Positions 7,414-15,227 are shown, numbered from the stretch's first letter. The stretch: 64,000 nt of DNA from Noviherbaspirillum sedimenti (GCF_003590835.1 NZ_QYUQ01000002.1:1116001-1180000), one strand, 5' to 3'. The notes: generated by a model not told the origin, from the sequence alone. Made by a program: numbers and translations.

Positions 7414-9468
7414 CTAGTTCAGCGCGGTGCGGACCCAATGCTGGCTGCCCTTGTTGCCACAGGCTTCCACCGTCAGCCCCGGGCCTGGTGCGCCCGGCGC
7501 CTGCAGGCACAGTCCGGCGGCCTTCTCCACCAGCCGGACCATTCCTGCGTCGACGGCGTCAAAACGCCATTTCTGCCGATCCGCGCCGCTGCAGTCGCGC
7601 GTAACCGCCTGCGCGCCGGCGCTCGTTGCCAGGGCCTGCAGGCACAAGCCATTGGCGCGCGCCACCACATGGTAGTAATCGCTGTCGCCGCTGGCCACCA
7701 GGCGCCACTGATTGATTCTCGAATGACTGGAGGCGGCGGCGTTGGCCAGCACCTGCGCTCCGCTCAGGTCGCCTGCCGGAATGCCCAGCACGAGGCCGGC
7801 CGCCGGCTGTGCAAGCGTGGCCAGGTTCTGTTCACCGATGGCGGCAAACAGGTTGGCGGTAAATGCCTGCGCCACCGGACTGGTGTAGTCAGGCCGCAGA
7901 TTGCCCGGGATATAAGCGTCCAGCCCCCAAGACCATTGTATGCTGCCCGTCGAGAACACTTGCGCAGTCGATTGATCGACGTAATACGTCACGTCGCTGG
8001 TCATGTTCGCGCCATTGAAGGTGAAGGGCGAACTCGCAAGCCTTTTGGTTTGCGCCGGCGAAATGCCTTCCATGTAGGAATTGACTTCATAGCCGAGCAA
8101 GCCTTTCAACAGCGCGCCGTCGGTCGCGCCGGTTTGCGCGAACAGCCAGTGACCGGCGTTGCTGATCGTGATATCGCCGACGACCGGATCGGTGACATAC
8201 TGGTTACCGACCAGGCCGGCTTCCGGACGCCCGAGGAAGCGGAACTGGTCAGTGGTCAGGTTGTTGTCGGTTACCGGGTCGCCGCCGCCGCGATAGCAGA
8301 TCATGATGCGGTTCTTTTTGGTAGCGCCATACGCGCCATCGACGAATCGCACCTGCCAGTAAATCTGGTTGGCGGAAAAGAAAGCCAGGTTGATCCCGGC
8401 TGCCCGCGCCTGGACAAGGCGGTCCCACATGGCCTTGGAGTAGTATTCGTCATGCCCGGCCGACACAAAGGCCTTGGCCTGTTGCAGCACCGCGCTGTTT
8501 TCATGCAAGTCGAGGTTGCTGATGTACTTGGTGTCGTAACCCTGCTTTTCCACCCAGCGCAGCATGTTGTAATCCCATCCGGCATTGCTGATCATGTAGC
8601 CGGCGCGCGCCGGCTGCACGTTCGTCAGGAATTCGCCAGCGCCCACCCCCGGACTGGACGCCGCATTCACGCCACGGCCATATGGACGGTTGAAGGACAC
8701 GGCAGTCGCCGGCAGCTGGCCGGGGCCGCAACCCCAGCCGTTCGGATGCGTCTCGCAGCCGGTGTACAGGGATTTCCCGCCCCAGAAATTGTAGGCCTGA
8801 TAGGTGCTCACCGGCAGTTGCTGCACATAGCGTGCCGCCCTGGCGTCGTCGCGCACCACGAAGATGACATAACTGTCCTTCACCGGCGTGGTATTGGTGC
8901 TGAGCCTGGCAAGATAGATGCCGCTGGCCCAGTATTCGCTCGACTTCGGGTCGGTCTGGGCATCGGGGATGTGCAGGCGCAGGCTGACATTCCAGTCGCA
9001 TTCGATGACATTGTCAGGATTCAGGCAAGGCAAGGGCTGGTCCTGGCGCGCGATGTTGGCAACCGATTGCAGCAGGCGCGCACCGGCGCCACCATAATAG
9101 CCCATGCGGTAGACCTCGATGTTATAGGTCGCTGCAGAAGTATTGACCAGAAAATCGATATCGCCGCCACGGTTGACGCTGGTCAGCGATGCATAGCCTT
9201 CGATTTCATGGTTCACGGCCGGATTGACTAGTTGCCATCCGCTGCTGCCCGCCTTGGCATTTTCGATTGCCGTCACCGTAAGCGCCGCTTGCGGCGTATC
9301 TGCCGGCGGCGTGCTGCCGGGCGCCGCGTCGACCGGACCGCCATCCGCGACGGCAGCTTGACCTGCGGCCGTGCCACCGGAAGAACCACCGGAACAATTA
9401 AGCAGCAAGGGCGCAACCAGGGCGATGGCCAGAAGTTTCACAAGTGGCAGGGATATTGCAAAAGTCAT
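7414..9468 (-). CDS. Dimethylformamidase-like large-subunit domain protein with C-terminal ricin-type lectin domain, predicted exported lipoprotein
   Basis: A 684-residue exported protein. Residues 1-25 are a signal peptide ending LLLNC, an imperfect lipobox, followed by a Gly/Ser/Ala/Pro linker to about residue 60. The body (about 65-570) looks like the beta-subunit family of N,N-dimethylformamidase, with stretches such as VEVYRMGYYGG-like IEVYRMGYYGG and SAGHDEYYSKAMWDRL. The last 110 residues carry three QxW-type repeats (NQW, QKW, QHW), typical of a ricin B beta-trefoil carbohydrate-binding domain. It probably acts on or binds a glycan or amide at the cell surface. The substrate is unknown and the family assignment is from memory. 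It is divergent from the galactose oxidase gene. Confidence 0.7.
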   Translation of the reverse strand: MTFAISLPLVKLLAIALVAPLLLNCSGGSSGGTAAGQAAVADGGPVDAAPGSTPPADTPQAALTVTAIENAKAGSSGWQLVNPAVNHEIEGYASLTSVNRGGDIDFLVNTSAATYNIEVYRMGYYGGAGARLLQSVANIARQDQPLPCLNPDNVIECDWNVSLRLHIPDAQTDPKSSEYWASGIYLARLSTNTTPVKDSYVIFVVRDDARAARYVQQLPVSTYQAYNFWGGKSLYTGCETHPNGWGCGPGQLPATAVSFNRPYGRGVNAASSPGVGAGEFLTNVQPARAGYMISNAGWDYNMLRWVEKQGYDTKYISNLDLHENSAVLQQAKAFVSAGHDEYYSKAMWDRLVQARAAGINLAFFSANQIYWQVRFVDGAYGATKKNRIMICYRGGGDPVTDNNLTTDQFRFLGRPEAGLVGNQYVTDPVVGDITISNAGHWLFAQTGATDGALLKGLLGYEVNSYMEGISPAQTKRLASSPFTFNGANMTSDVTYYVDQSTAQVFSTGSIQWSWGLDAYIPGNLRPDYTSPVAQAFTANLFAAIGEQNLATLAQPAAGLVLGIPAGDLSGAQVLANAAASSHSRINQWRLVASGDSDYYHVVARANGLCLQALATSAGAQAVTRDCSGADRQKWRFDAVDAGMVRLVEKAAGLCLQAPGAPGPGLTVEACGNKGSQHWVRTALN

Positions 9469-9929
9469 GGCAAGGATTGGGTCATGGATCTTCCTGCTGA
9501 CGATCCGTCATGAAAAAAAACGACAGGCGCCAAGCTGCGCCATCGGTCCTGATGCATTGCTTCAAGGAGAATGTAAGCGGCTTGCCATCAGATGGATCTC
9601 GATTAAATCAAACCGGCAATTCATACGTGACTCACGCAACATAAAGCGATTGAGATCGCGCAAACGCCGAGCAAACTTCAACACATCCCAAGCCAGATGC
9701 ACGTATGGCGCCAGGCAGCTTCGCCCGGAGTCATATGCTGCGCATATGCTGGTCGGACCAGCCGCTGCACGTGATTTGATCGAACTCATCAATTCTACGA
9801 ATCACGACTTTTCAGATGCAGGAGCGACTATATTGAGCCCGAAAATCTACCTGTTTTCGTTGACATGACGAGCGGCAGGCGTACCGCTTTCGATTAGCGC
9901 GCCGGATCCCGCCTTCGGAAGGAATGACC
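9469..9929. other. Intergenic region between two divergent exported-protein genes
   Basis: No convincing gene: short ORFs on both strands have no recognisable content or ribosome binding site. It must hold both promoters. Notable are two abutting perfect dyads at 9732-9762 (separate entry), a small dyad CGTGA-C-TCACG at 9626-9636, and the AAGGA (9919-9923) that selects ATG 9930 for the oxidase. Confidence 0.6.
9732..9762. promoter_or_regulatory. Two abutting perfect dyads, one matching the FadR/GntR operator pattern
   Basis: CATATGC-TGC-GCATATG (9732-9748) is immediately followed by GCTGGTC-G-GACCAGC (9748-9762), sharing one base. The second contains CTGGTC-N-GACCAG, the core of the E. coli FadR operator and of the wider TGGTnnnACCA pattern of FadR-subfamily GntR regulators. 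It lies about 170 bp upstream of the oxidase start and about 280 bp upstream of the divergent lipoprotein start. No GntR regulator is encoded in the window. Confidence 0.45.
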
Positions 9930-11558
9930 ATGCACGATCATCGACAGCATCAGCAGCGCATCACGACACTCATGGCATCGCTATTACTGTGCACGGCATG
10001 CGGCGGCGGCGGTTCGGCATCGAATACCTCCGCTGCGCCCGGCACCGCCGCATCCGCGACGACCGCGCCAACGACCAGCACAACATCCGACAGTGTCACC
10101 ACGAGCACCGCTTCGACCACCAGCACCACCGCACCTCCCGCCATCCCGCATACCCGCTCGTCCTGGAGCGATGTTATCTCCTTGCCGATCGTGCCGGTGG
10201 CCGCCGCCAATCTGCCGAACGGCAAGGTGCTTACATGGTCGGCCTTTGCGCCCGATAACTTTGGCGACGAAAACGCCTGGGGACAGACTTACTCCGCCAT
10301 TTTCGACCCGGCATCCCGCACCAGCCAGCAGCGCGTCGTCACGGAAACCCAGCACGACATGTTCTGCCCCGGCACGACCATGCTTGCCGACGGCAGAATC
10401 CTGATCAACGGCGGCAGCAGCAGCCAGAAAACCACCTTCTACAATCCGGCCAACGATGCCTGGACCACCGGACCGTTGATGAACATACCGCGCGGCTATC
10501 CTGGCAACACGATCCTGGCCGACGGTTCGGTGCTGACGCTGGGGGGCGCCTGGAGCGGCGGCGCATCCGCCAAGGACGCCGAGATCTGGAGCCCGTCCGG
10601 GTGGCGCGTAATGTCGGGCATACCGATCGCGCCGTTCATCGGTCCCGACCCGCGCGGCACCTATCGCGGCGACAACCATCTCTGGTTGTTCGCGCAGGCC
10701 AATGGCCGGGTGTTCCATGCGGGCCCCGGGGCCAACATGCACTGGATCGACACCTCGGCCAACGGCCAGGTCGTCAATGCCGGCACGCGCGGTAACGATG
10801 CCTACAGCATGAACGGCAACGCGGTCCTGTATGACATCGGCAAGCTCCTGAAAATCGGCGGGGCTCCCGCCTACGAAGACGCCGATAGCAACAATGCCGC
10901 CTATCTCATCGACATGAACAACGTCTCGGTGCGCAAGATAGCGACGATGAACTATGCGCGCGCCATGCATAACAGCGTGGTGCTGCCGAACGGCCAGGTG
11001 GTCATTACCGGCGGCCAGACCTACGTCAAACTGTTTTCCGACGACAGCTCGGTGCTGATGGCCGAGCTATGGGATCCGAAAACGGAAATTTTCAGCAAGC
11101 TGTCGGCCATGCAGGTGCCGCGCAACTACCACAGCTTTTCACTGCTGCTGCCGGATGGCCGCGTGCTGGTTGGCGGCGGCGGCCTGTGCGGCGCTTGTAC
11201 GACCAACCACGCGAATGTGGAAATCCTGACGCCGCCTTACCTCCTCATGGCCGATGGCACGGCCGCATCCCGCCCCGCCATCACCTCGGCGCCGACCACG
11301 GGCAGTTATGGCGCAAGCATTACCGTCACCACCAACGTCACGGTGAACGCTTTCGTATTGATGCGTCTTTCCGCAGTTACACATTCGATCAACAATGACC
11401 AGCGACGCGTGCCATTGCAGTCAAGCAGCGTCGATGGTCGCAGTCACCAGCTGGCCATTCCCGCCAACCGCGGAATACTTCCACCTGGTTACTACATGTT
11501 GTTTGCGATGAATGCGGACGGGGTGCCCAGCATTGCGAACACGATCCAGATTCGCTAG
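9930..11558 (+). CDS. Galactose oxidase-like copper-radical oxidase, predicted lipoprotein
   Basis: A 542-residue homologue of galactose oxidase, which oxidises primary alcohols to aldehydes and releases H2O2 using one copper and a Cys-Tyr cofactor. From ATG 9930 the family residues are visible: Cys146 in FCPG (fungal Cys228), Tyr190 in RGYPGNTILADG (Tyr272), Trp208 in GAWSGG (stacking Trp290), Tyr400-His401 in RNYHSFSLLLPDGRV (Tyr495-His496) and His485 in VTHSINNDQRRVP (His581). Kelch blades precede a C-terminal early-set domain. A signal peptide with Cys24 followed by GGGG and a Ser/Thr/Ala linker (about 30-75) suggests a surface lipoprotein; the -3 position is Cys, so the lipobox is imperfect. 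The fungal N-terminal CBM32 is absent. ATG 9930 is preferred to 9924 because AAGGA lies at proper spacing. Confidence 0.88.
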   Translation: MHDHRQHQQRITTLMASLLLCTACGGGGSASNTSAAPGTAASATTAPTTSTTSDSVTTSTASTTSTTAPPAIPHTRSSWSDVISLPIVPVAAANLPNGKVLTWSAFAPDNFGDENAWGQTYSAIFDPASRTSQQRVVTETQHDMFCPGTTMLADGRILINGGSSSQKTTFYNPANDAWTTGPLMNIPRGYPGNTILADGSVLTLGGAWSGGASAKDAEIWSPSGWRVMSGIPIAPFIGPDPRGTYRGDNHLWLFAQANGRVFHAGPGANMHWIDTSANGQVVNAGTRGNDAYSMNGNAVLYDIGKLLKIGGAPAYEDADSNNAAYLIDMNNVSVRKIATMNYARAMHNSVVLPNGQVVITGGQTYVKLFSDDSSVLMAELWDPKTEIFSKLSAMQVPRNYHSFSLLLPDGRVLVGGGGLCGACTTNHANVEILTPPYLLMADGTAASRPAITSAPTTGSYGASITVTTNVTVNAFVLMRLSAVTHSINNDQRRVPLQSSSVDGRSHQLAIPANRGILPPGYYMLFAMNADGVPSIANTIQIR

Positions 11559-11590
11559 AAAAAAAATGGCAACGAAGTAGCGGCAAGGAC

Positions 11591-11612
11591 GCCCCGGCGT
11601 GCCGGGGCTTTT
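11591..11612 (+). terminator. Rho-independent terminator after the galactose oxidase gene
   Basis: Perfect 7-bp GC stem GCCCCGG / CCGGGGC with loop CGTG, followed by TTTT, beginning 33 bp after the stop codon. Confidence 0.8.
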
Positions 11613-11876
11613 AACTGAAAAATTACTTCAATCAATTTCTTCAATTGCATGCCTGACTTGTTGCTTGCGATTTATTGAATCACAACAAATGAGTCATTGA
11701 GGAAAATCACCTTGTTCAGGGGTCCGTCTTTTACAGTACTTACACCGGCTTGTATCTTTTGCTCACATTTTCATGCATCCGGACAGCACTGGCAAAAGCA
11801 TGCGTTTGCAAATGCACCGTACAGCCCCAAGAAATTTTTTCCTGAACACCGACCCCACACAATTGGAGGCAAGATC
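11613..11876. other. Leader/promoter region of the ricin-lectin lipoprotein gene
   Basis: No recognisable gene. An in-frame extension of the lectin ORF reaches up to 11697, but its translation has no signal peptide or domain and lies upstream of a good TTGGAGG ribosome binding site, so it is treated as untranslated. The promoter for the lectin gene should lie here, because a terminator separates it from the oxidase. Confidence 0.5.
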
Positions 11877-12548
11877 ATGCATAATTTCCGCGCAATCCCT
11901 GGACAGGCAATCGCCCTTACCGCTTCGTTGTTCCTGGTAGCGGCCTGCGGCGGCGGTTCTGATGGCGGACCGGCTCCTGCCGCTACGGCCGGCAGTTCAA
12001 GCACGGCAGCGGCCACATCGACCACCAATGCCACGACCACCTCAACATCGGAAAGCGCCACTACCACGACGAGCAGCACGACAACGACCCAGGCGCCGCC
12101 GTTCAACTTTGCCGCGGCGACACTGACAATCCAGCATAGCGGCTTTTGCCTGGGCGTCTCGGACGATGTCGTTGGCAGCAATGCACGACAACTCGCCTGT
12201 GTTGGTGGCGACGCTTTGCAAAGCTGGGAAATCAAATCCGCAGGTACGGACTATACGATCAGAAATTTCCAGAGCAATCTCTGCCTGCTGGTCAATGATG
12301 CTGTGCTGCCTGTTGACAGGCCTTCCTATGTTGTACAAGGCACCTGCGACGGCTCCGCCAATACCTTGTGGAACTTCCAGCAGACCGCCACACCAGGCAA
12401 TTTGAATGTCGTCGCCAAGCATAGCGGTTTGTGCATGGATGTCATCGCCAGCGATCTGACACCGGGCAAGGAAATCATCCAGTACACCTGCAACAGCGTC
12501 GCCGGGCAGATGAATCAGCAATTGAAGATTACCGCGATCACGCCCTGA
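11877..12548 (+). CDS. Ricin-type beta-trefoil lectin lipoprotein
   Basis: A 223-residue predicted lipoprotein: signal peptide, lipobox VAAC with Cys24, a GGGSDGG tract, then a Ser/Thr/Ala linker (about 35-75) that is almost only Thr/Ser/Ala, then a ricin-type beta-trefoil domain (about 80-223). The trefoil has repeating hydrophobic-Cys-Leu segments (SGFCLGV, SNLCLLV, SGLCMDV) with QSW and LWNF motifs. It probably binds galactose-type or other glycans at the cell surface. ATG 11877 is chosen because TTGGAGG lies 8 bases upstream and the signal peptide starts there. It has its own terminator, so it is probably monocistronic, between the oxidase and the cytochrome/SCO pair. Confidence 0.82.
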   Translation: MHNFRAIPGQAIALTASLFLVAACGGGSDGGPAPAATAGSSSTAAATSTTNATTTSTSESATTTTSSTTTTQAPPFNFAAATLTIQHSGFCLGVSDDVVGSNARQLACVGGDALQSWEIKSAGTDYTIRNFQSNLCLLVNDAVLPVDRPSYVVQGTCDGSANTLWNFQQTATPGNLNVVAKHSGLCMDVIASDLTPGKEIIQYTCNSVAGQMNQQLKITAITP

Positions 12549-12577
12549 ACAACACGGTCCTGAATTGTCACTCTGAG

Positions 12578-12613
12578 GCCCATCCGGCATTCATTTGCCT
12601 GGATGGGCTTTTT
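12578..12613 (+). terminator. Rho-independent terminator after the lectin gene
   Basis: Perfect 8-bp stem GCCCATCC (12578-12585) / GGATGGGC (12601-12608) followed by TTTTT. Confidence 0.8.
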
Positions 12614-12658
12614 CAGTATCCCGAACACTGTACGCACAAAAATTCGGGGCGAACTGCC

Positions 12659-13141
12659 ATGGTCAATAAACAGTATCAGAAGCAAACACGTGCAGTGGCC
12701 CTGCTCAGCATGGCATGCATGATCAGCGCCGCCGGCTGCACCAGCGACACTGAAGAGGAGGCACGGCAAGCCCGATACAGACGCGGAGAAAATATTTTTC
12801 TCGGTAATGAACTCCTGCCTGCGCGCATCGCCGGACACCAGGACTTCCTGCCCCCGCCAGTTGCCAGGTGCGTCAACTGCCATGTGCCCGGCCGCCGCGT
12901 GCCTGTCGACACGGAATCAGCGCCGTCCCTGAGTGGACAATCCTTACTGCAGACGCGTGCCAGACGTGGCGGTCCCGCGTTTGCGTACGGACGGGAAAGT
13001 TTCTGCAGCACCCTGCGCACCGGCATCGATCCTGAGTATGTGACATTGAAGCGCGCCATGCCGCGCTTCAACATGGATACCGAACAATGCCAGGCCTTGT
13101 GGGAGTATTTGACGGAGAAACACAGCGATGAAACACAGTAA
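12659..13141 (+). CDS. c-type cytochrome lipoprotein
   Basis: A 160-residue exported haem protein. The signal peptide ends in lipobox AAGC (Cys27). One haem-binding motif CVNCH is at residues 71-75, and Met134 in AMPRF is the likely distal ligand, followed by the usual C-terminal helix QCQALWEYLTE. Monohaem cytochromes of this kind move electrons in the periplasm. Here it is anchored and overlaps the SCO copper-chaperone gene by 14 bp, so the two are translationally coupled. ATG 12659 is chosen because the in-frame extension upstream runs back into the lectin gene and lacks a signal peptide. It may accept electrons from, or help mature, the nearby copper oxidase; that is inference. Confidence 0.8.
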   Translation: MVNKQYQKQTRAVALLSMACMISAAGCTSDTEEEARQARYRRGENIFLGNELLPARIAGHQDFLPPPVARCVNCHVPGRRVPVDTESAPSLSGQSLLQTRARRGGPAFAYGRESFCSTLRTGIDPEYVTLKRAMPRFNMDTEQCQALWEYLTEKHSDETQ

Positions 13142-13736
13142 GCGCTTGTCGGCGCCGCGCAACCGGCAGCGGCGCGGCGCCCTGCTCACCCTGATCGGCA
13201 CAGCGCTGCTGGGCATCCTGCCAGGCCGTGCCTGGGCCCATGCGCTGGTCGGCGCAGTGCGGCCGCCGCTCCCGCTGCCAGCAATCAAGGTGGTCCGCCA
13301 AGACGGCGCCAGCGTCGCATTGCCAACGCTCTTGCAGGGCAAAGCCACGGCATTGCAGTTCATGTTTACCGGTTGCAGCCAAACCTGTGCCCTGCAAGGC
13401 GCCCTGTTCGCTGCAGTACAGCAGAAGCTGCCAGCCGATCTGCGGGGGCGGACGCAGTTGCTGTCGCTGAGCATCGATTCTCTGGGCGACGATCCGCGCG
13501 CACTGGCCAGCTGGCTGCGGCAGTTTGGCGCCGGTCCCGACTGGATCGCTGCAGTACCTGCCGCCGCCGACCTGGACCGCTTGCGTGCCGCGCTACAGCA
13601 AAGCAAAGATGGCCGTGACAATCACACCAGCCAAGTCTTTCTGTTCAACCGCGACGGCTTGCTGGTCTGGGCCACTGAAGACCTGCCGCCGGTGGCGGTA
13701 GTGCTGCGCCAGCTGGTGAATATCGCCCGCCCATGA
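13128..13736 (+). CDS. SCO1/SenC-family copper chaperone
   Basis: A 202-residue thioredoxin-fold protein of the SCO/SenC family, which delivers copper to, or reduces cysteines of, copper sites in exported oxidases. The copper-binding motif is FTGCSQTC (Cys83, Cys87) with the third ligand His166 in DNHTSQVFLFNRDG. The N-terminus is a strongly basic signal peptide ending AWA-HA, with a twin-Arg pair (RQRRGALL) that is not a full Tat motif. ATG 13128 overlaps the end of the cytochrome gene. There is no cytochrome oxidase operon in the window, and the nearest copper enzyme is the galactose oxidase homologue 1.6 kb upstream, which makes that a candidate client. Confidence 0.85.
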   Translation: MKHSKRLSAPRNRQRRGALLTLIGTALLGILPGRAWAHALVGAVRPPLPLPAIKVVRQDGASVALPTLLQGKATALQFMFTGCSQTCALQGALFAAVQQKLPADLRGRTQLLSLSIDSLGDDPRALASWLRQFGAGPDWIAAVPAAADLDRLRAALQQSKDGRDNHTSQVFLFNRDGLLVWATEDLPPVAVVLRQLVNIARP

Positions 13737-13737
13737 A

Positions 13738-13761
13738 AAATGGCCGCTGATGCGGCCATTT
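13738..13761. terminator. Bidirectional hairpin terminator between convergent SCO and lipoprotein genes
   Basis: Perfect 10-bp stem AAATGGCCGC / GCGGCCATTT with loop TGAT directly after the SCO stop. The minus-strand side is followed by ATTTTTC, so it best serves the leftward lipoprotein gene, but it can stop both. Confidence 0.75.
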
Positions 13762-13801
13762 GATATACCCAAGGTCATTTTTCCCGGGCATGTGCACTTG
13801 C

Positions 13802-14782
13802 CTAGTTCAATGGCGGCGGATTCTTGCGGATCTCTTCCATGGTGCTGCCGTAGTTCTTGTTCGGCACCAGCAGGGTCGCGGTACGCCAGTCCTTGGTGGC
13901 CAGCTTGGTGCGGCCGGTACCGATGCCCGGCGCATAACCCAGGCTCCAGGTGGCCTGGCCCTTGCCCGGCCAGTAATCGGCGCCGGCATTCACCACATAC
14001 TTGGCGCTGTCACGGTCATCCGGCTTGCTGGTGTTTTCGACTGCCAGGCGGAAATCCATGGAAACATAGACTGCGCGCACATCCGTCGGATCGATGGAAA
14101 TCGAGTTGCCGTAGCCATGATAGAAATTCGGATAATCCGGCTTGATCGACACACCGCCGGAAGATTCGCTGCGCACCGAGCCGGCGCCGGCATAGGCGAA
14201 TGGATAGCTCCACATTTCCGAGTACGGCGCAGACTTGGTGTCGAGCTGCTTCCAGGTGCGGGTCGCCTGCGACAAGACATAGAAGCGCAGGTTGGCAACC
14301 TGCACGCGGCTGTTGGTGGCGGCATTGCCCTGCGCTTCCTGGGTGGTAAACCAGGTCAGCACGCTATAGGTCCACTCCGGGCGGTTGCCGGTCCACCAGC
14401 TGGGAATGGCATCGCCGCGCGGCGCATGCATGACGATGGCCGGCTGGTATTGCCATTCGTAGCGCGGATCGATGGCGATCGCTTCGCTCTTCGCATTCAT
14501 GTCGCCAATGACCTGGTCGATGGCGGTCGTTGCCGCGGCCGACGATGTCGGCGCTGCCGGAACTGCAGGAGCCGGGGCGGATGACGGCGATGTTGTCGGC
14601 GTTGCAGCCGGCTCCGTACTCGATGCTGGCGCCGATGTCGAGTCATCTAATACTGTATTGAGGCTGGTACTGGCATTCTGGGACGCCGATGCAGTGGTAG
14701 CGGCATCGCTGGCGCCACCGCCACCGCAGGCGCTCAAGACAAGGGAAATAAGTAATGCAGAAGGAATTGCTATGCGTGTCAA
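13802..14782 (-). CDS. Lipoprotein of unknown function with Ser/Ala/Pro-rich linker
   Basis: A 326-residue predicted lipoprotein that I do not recognise. Residues 1-18 are a signal peptide with lipobox LSAC (Cys19), then GGGG and a long Ser/Ala/Thr/Pro linker to about residue 90. The folded part (about 95-326) is rich in Trp and Tyr (IPSWWTGNRPEWTY, YPNFYHGYGNSISI, DYWPGKGQATWSLGY), which suggests a beta-rich, perhaps carbohydrate-binding domain. Its architecture matches the neighbouring oxidase and lectin lipoproteins. It faces the SCO gene and is preceded by a 10-bp perfect inverted repeat that may be its operator. Confidence 0.75.
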   Translation of the reverse strand: MTRIAIPSALLISLVLSACGGGGASDAATTASASQNASTSLNTVLDDSTSAPASSTEPAATPTTSPSSAPAPAVPAAPTSSAAATTAIDQVIGDMNAKSEAIAIDPRYEWQYQPAIVMHAPRGDAIPSWWTGNRPEWTYSVLTWFTTQEAQGNAATNSRVQVANLRFYVLSQATRTWKQLDTKSAPYSEMWSYPFAYAGAGSVRSESSGGVSIKPDYPNFYHGYGNSISIDPTDVRAVYVSMDFRLAVENTSKPDDRDSAKYVVNAGADYWPGKGQATWSLGYAPGIGTGRTKLATKDWRTATLLVPNKNYGSTMEEIRKNPPPLN

Positions 14783-15227
14783 ATCGTTACTCCTGGAACG
14801 GCGGATTGGCGATTATTTGCACTAACGCAAGTTGGACGGCAAATAATCCTGACAAGAACGAAATGGCGAAGGGGTGCCATGTTCATCCAGCGGGGTTTTC
14901 CTGTCGGAAAGTGCTAGTACAGACCTTGTCGTTTGGAATTAAGTTCCGGGAAGATAGAGTTTCCTGCTTGAATTTGTCGTATTAGCGCGCAAATCCTTGC
15001 CAGGCATTTAAGAGCCTTGCACAAAACTCATGCAAACAGGAATGTCAGTGCGTTTGTGAAAACGTCCGTGAATATTGCATTCAGCGGGTTCCGCTTGCGC
15101 CTTTGACAGTGAGCAAAATAGAAACAAACTGCGCACGCTATCGTAGACGGAGGTAAAAACACTGCTCATTTCATTGAAAAGCGACTACGTCACTTTCATT
15201 GCTCGATCTGTCCGTTCACCCTAGGAA
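14783..15227. other. Intergenic region before the EPS locus
   Basis: No gene seen; overlapping short ORFs lack recognisable content. It holds the perfect inverted repeat at 14811-14848, near the unknown lipoprotein gene, and presumably the promoter for the rightward EPS arm. The sequence is more AT-rich than its surroundings. Confidence 0.55.
14811..14848. promoter_or_regulatory. Perfect 10-bp inverted repeat, candidate operator
   Basis: GATTATTTGC (14811-14820) and GCAAATAATC (14839-14848), separated by 18 bp, lie 29-66 bp upstream of the minus-strand lipoprotein start at 14782. The position and two-turn half-site spacing fit binding by a dimeric repressor or activator. Confidence 0.5.

Noticed and set aside
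6586..9231. Plus-strand ORF of 881 codons
   Set aside because: It runs out of frame over the MFS gene and antisense to the lipoprotein gene; high-GC codon bias produces such long shadows, and its translation has no recognisable domain.
9562..9792. Minus-strand 76-codon ORF in the oxidase upstream region
   Set aside because: No ribosome binding site, no recognisable motif, and it spans the palindromes; treated as chance.
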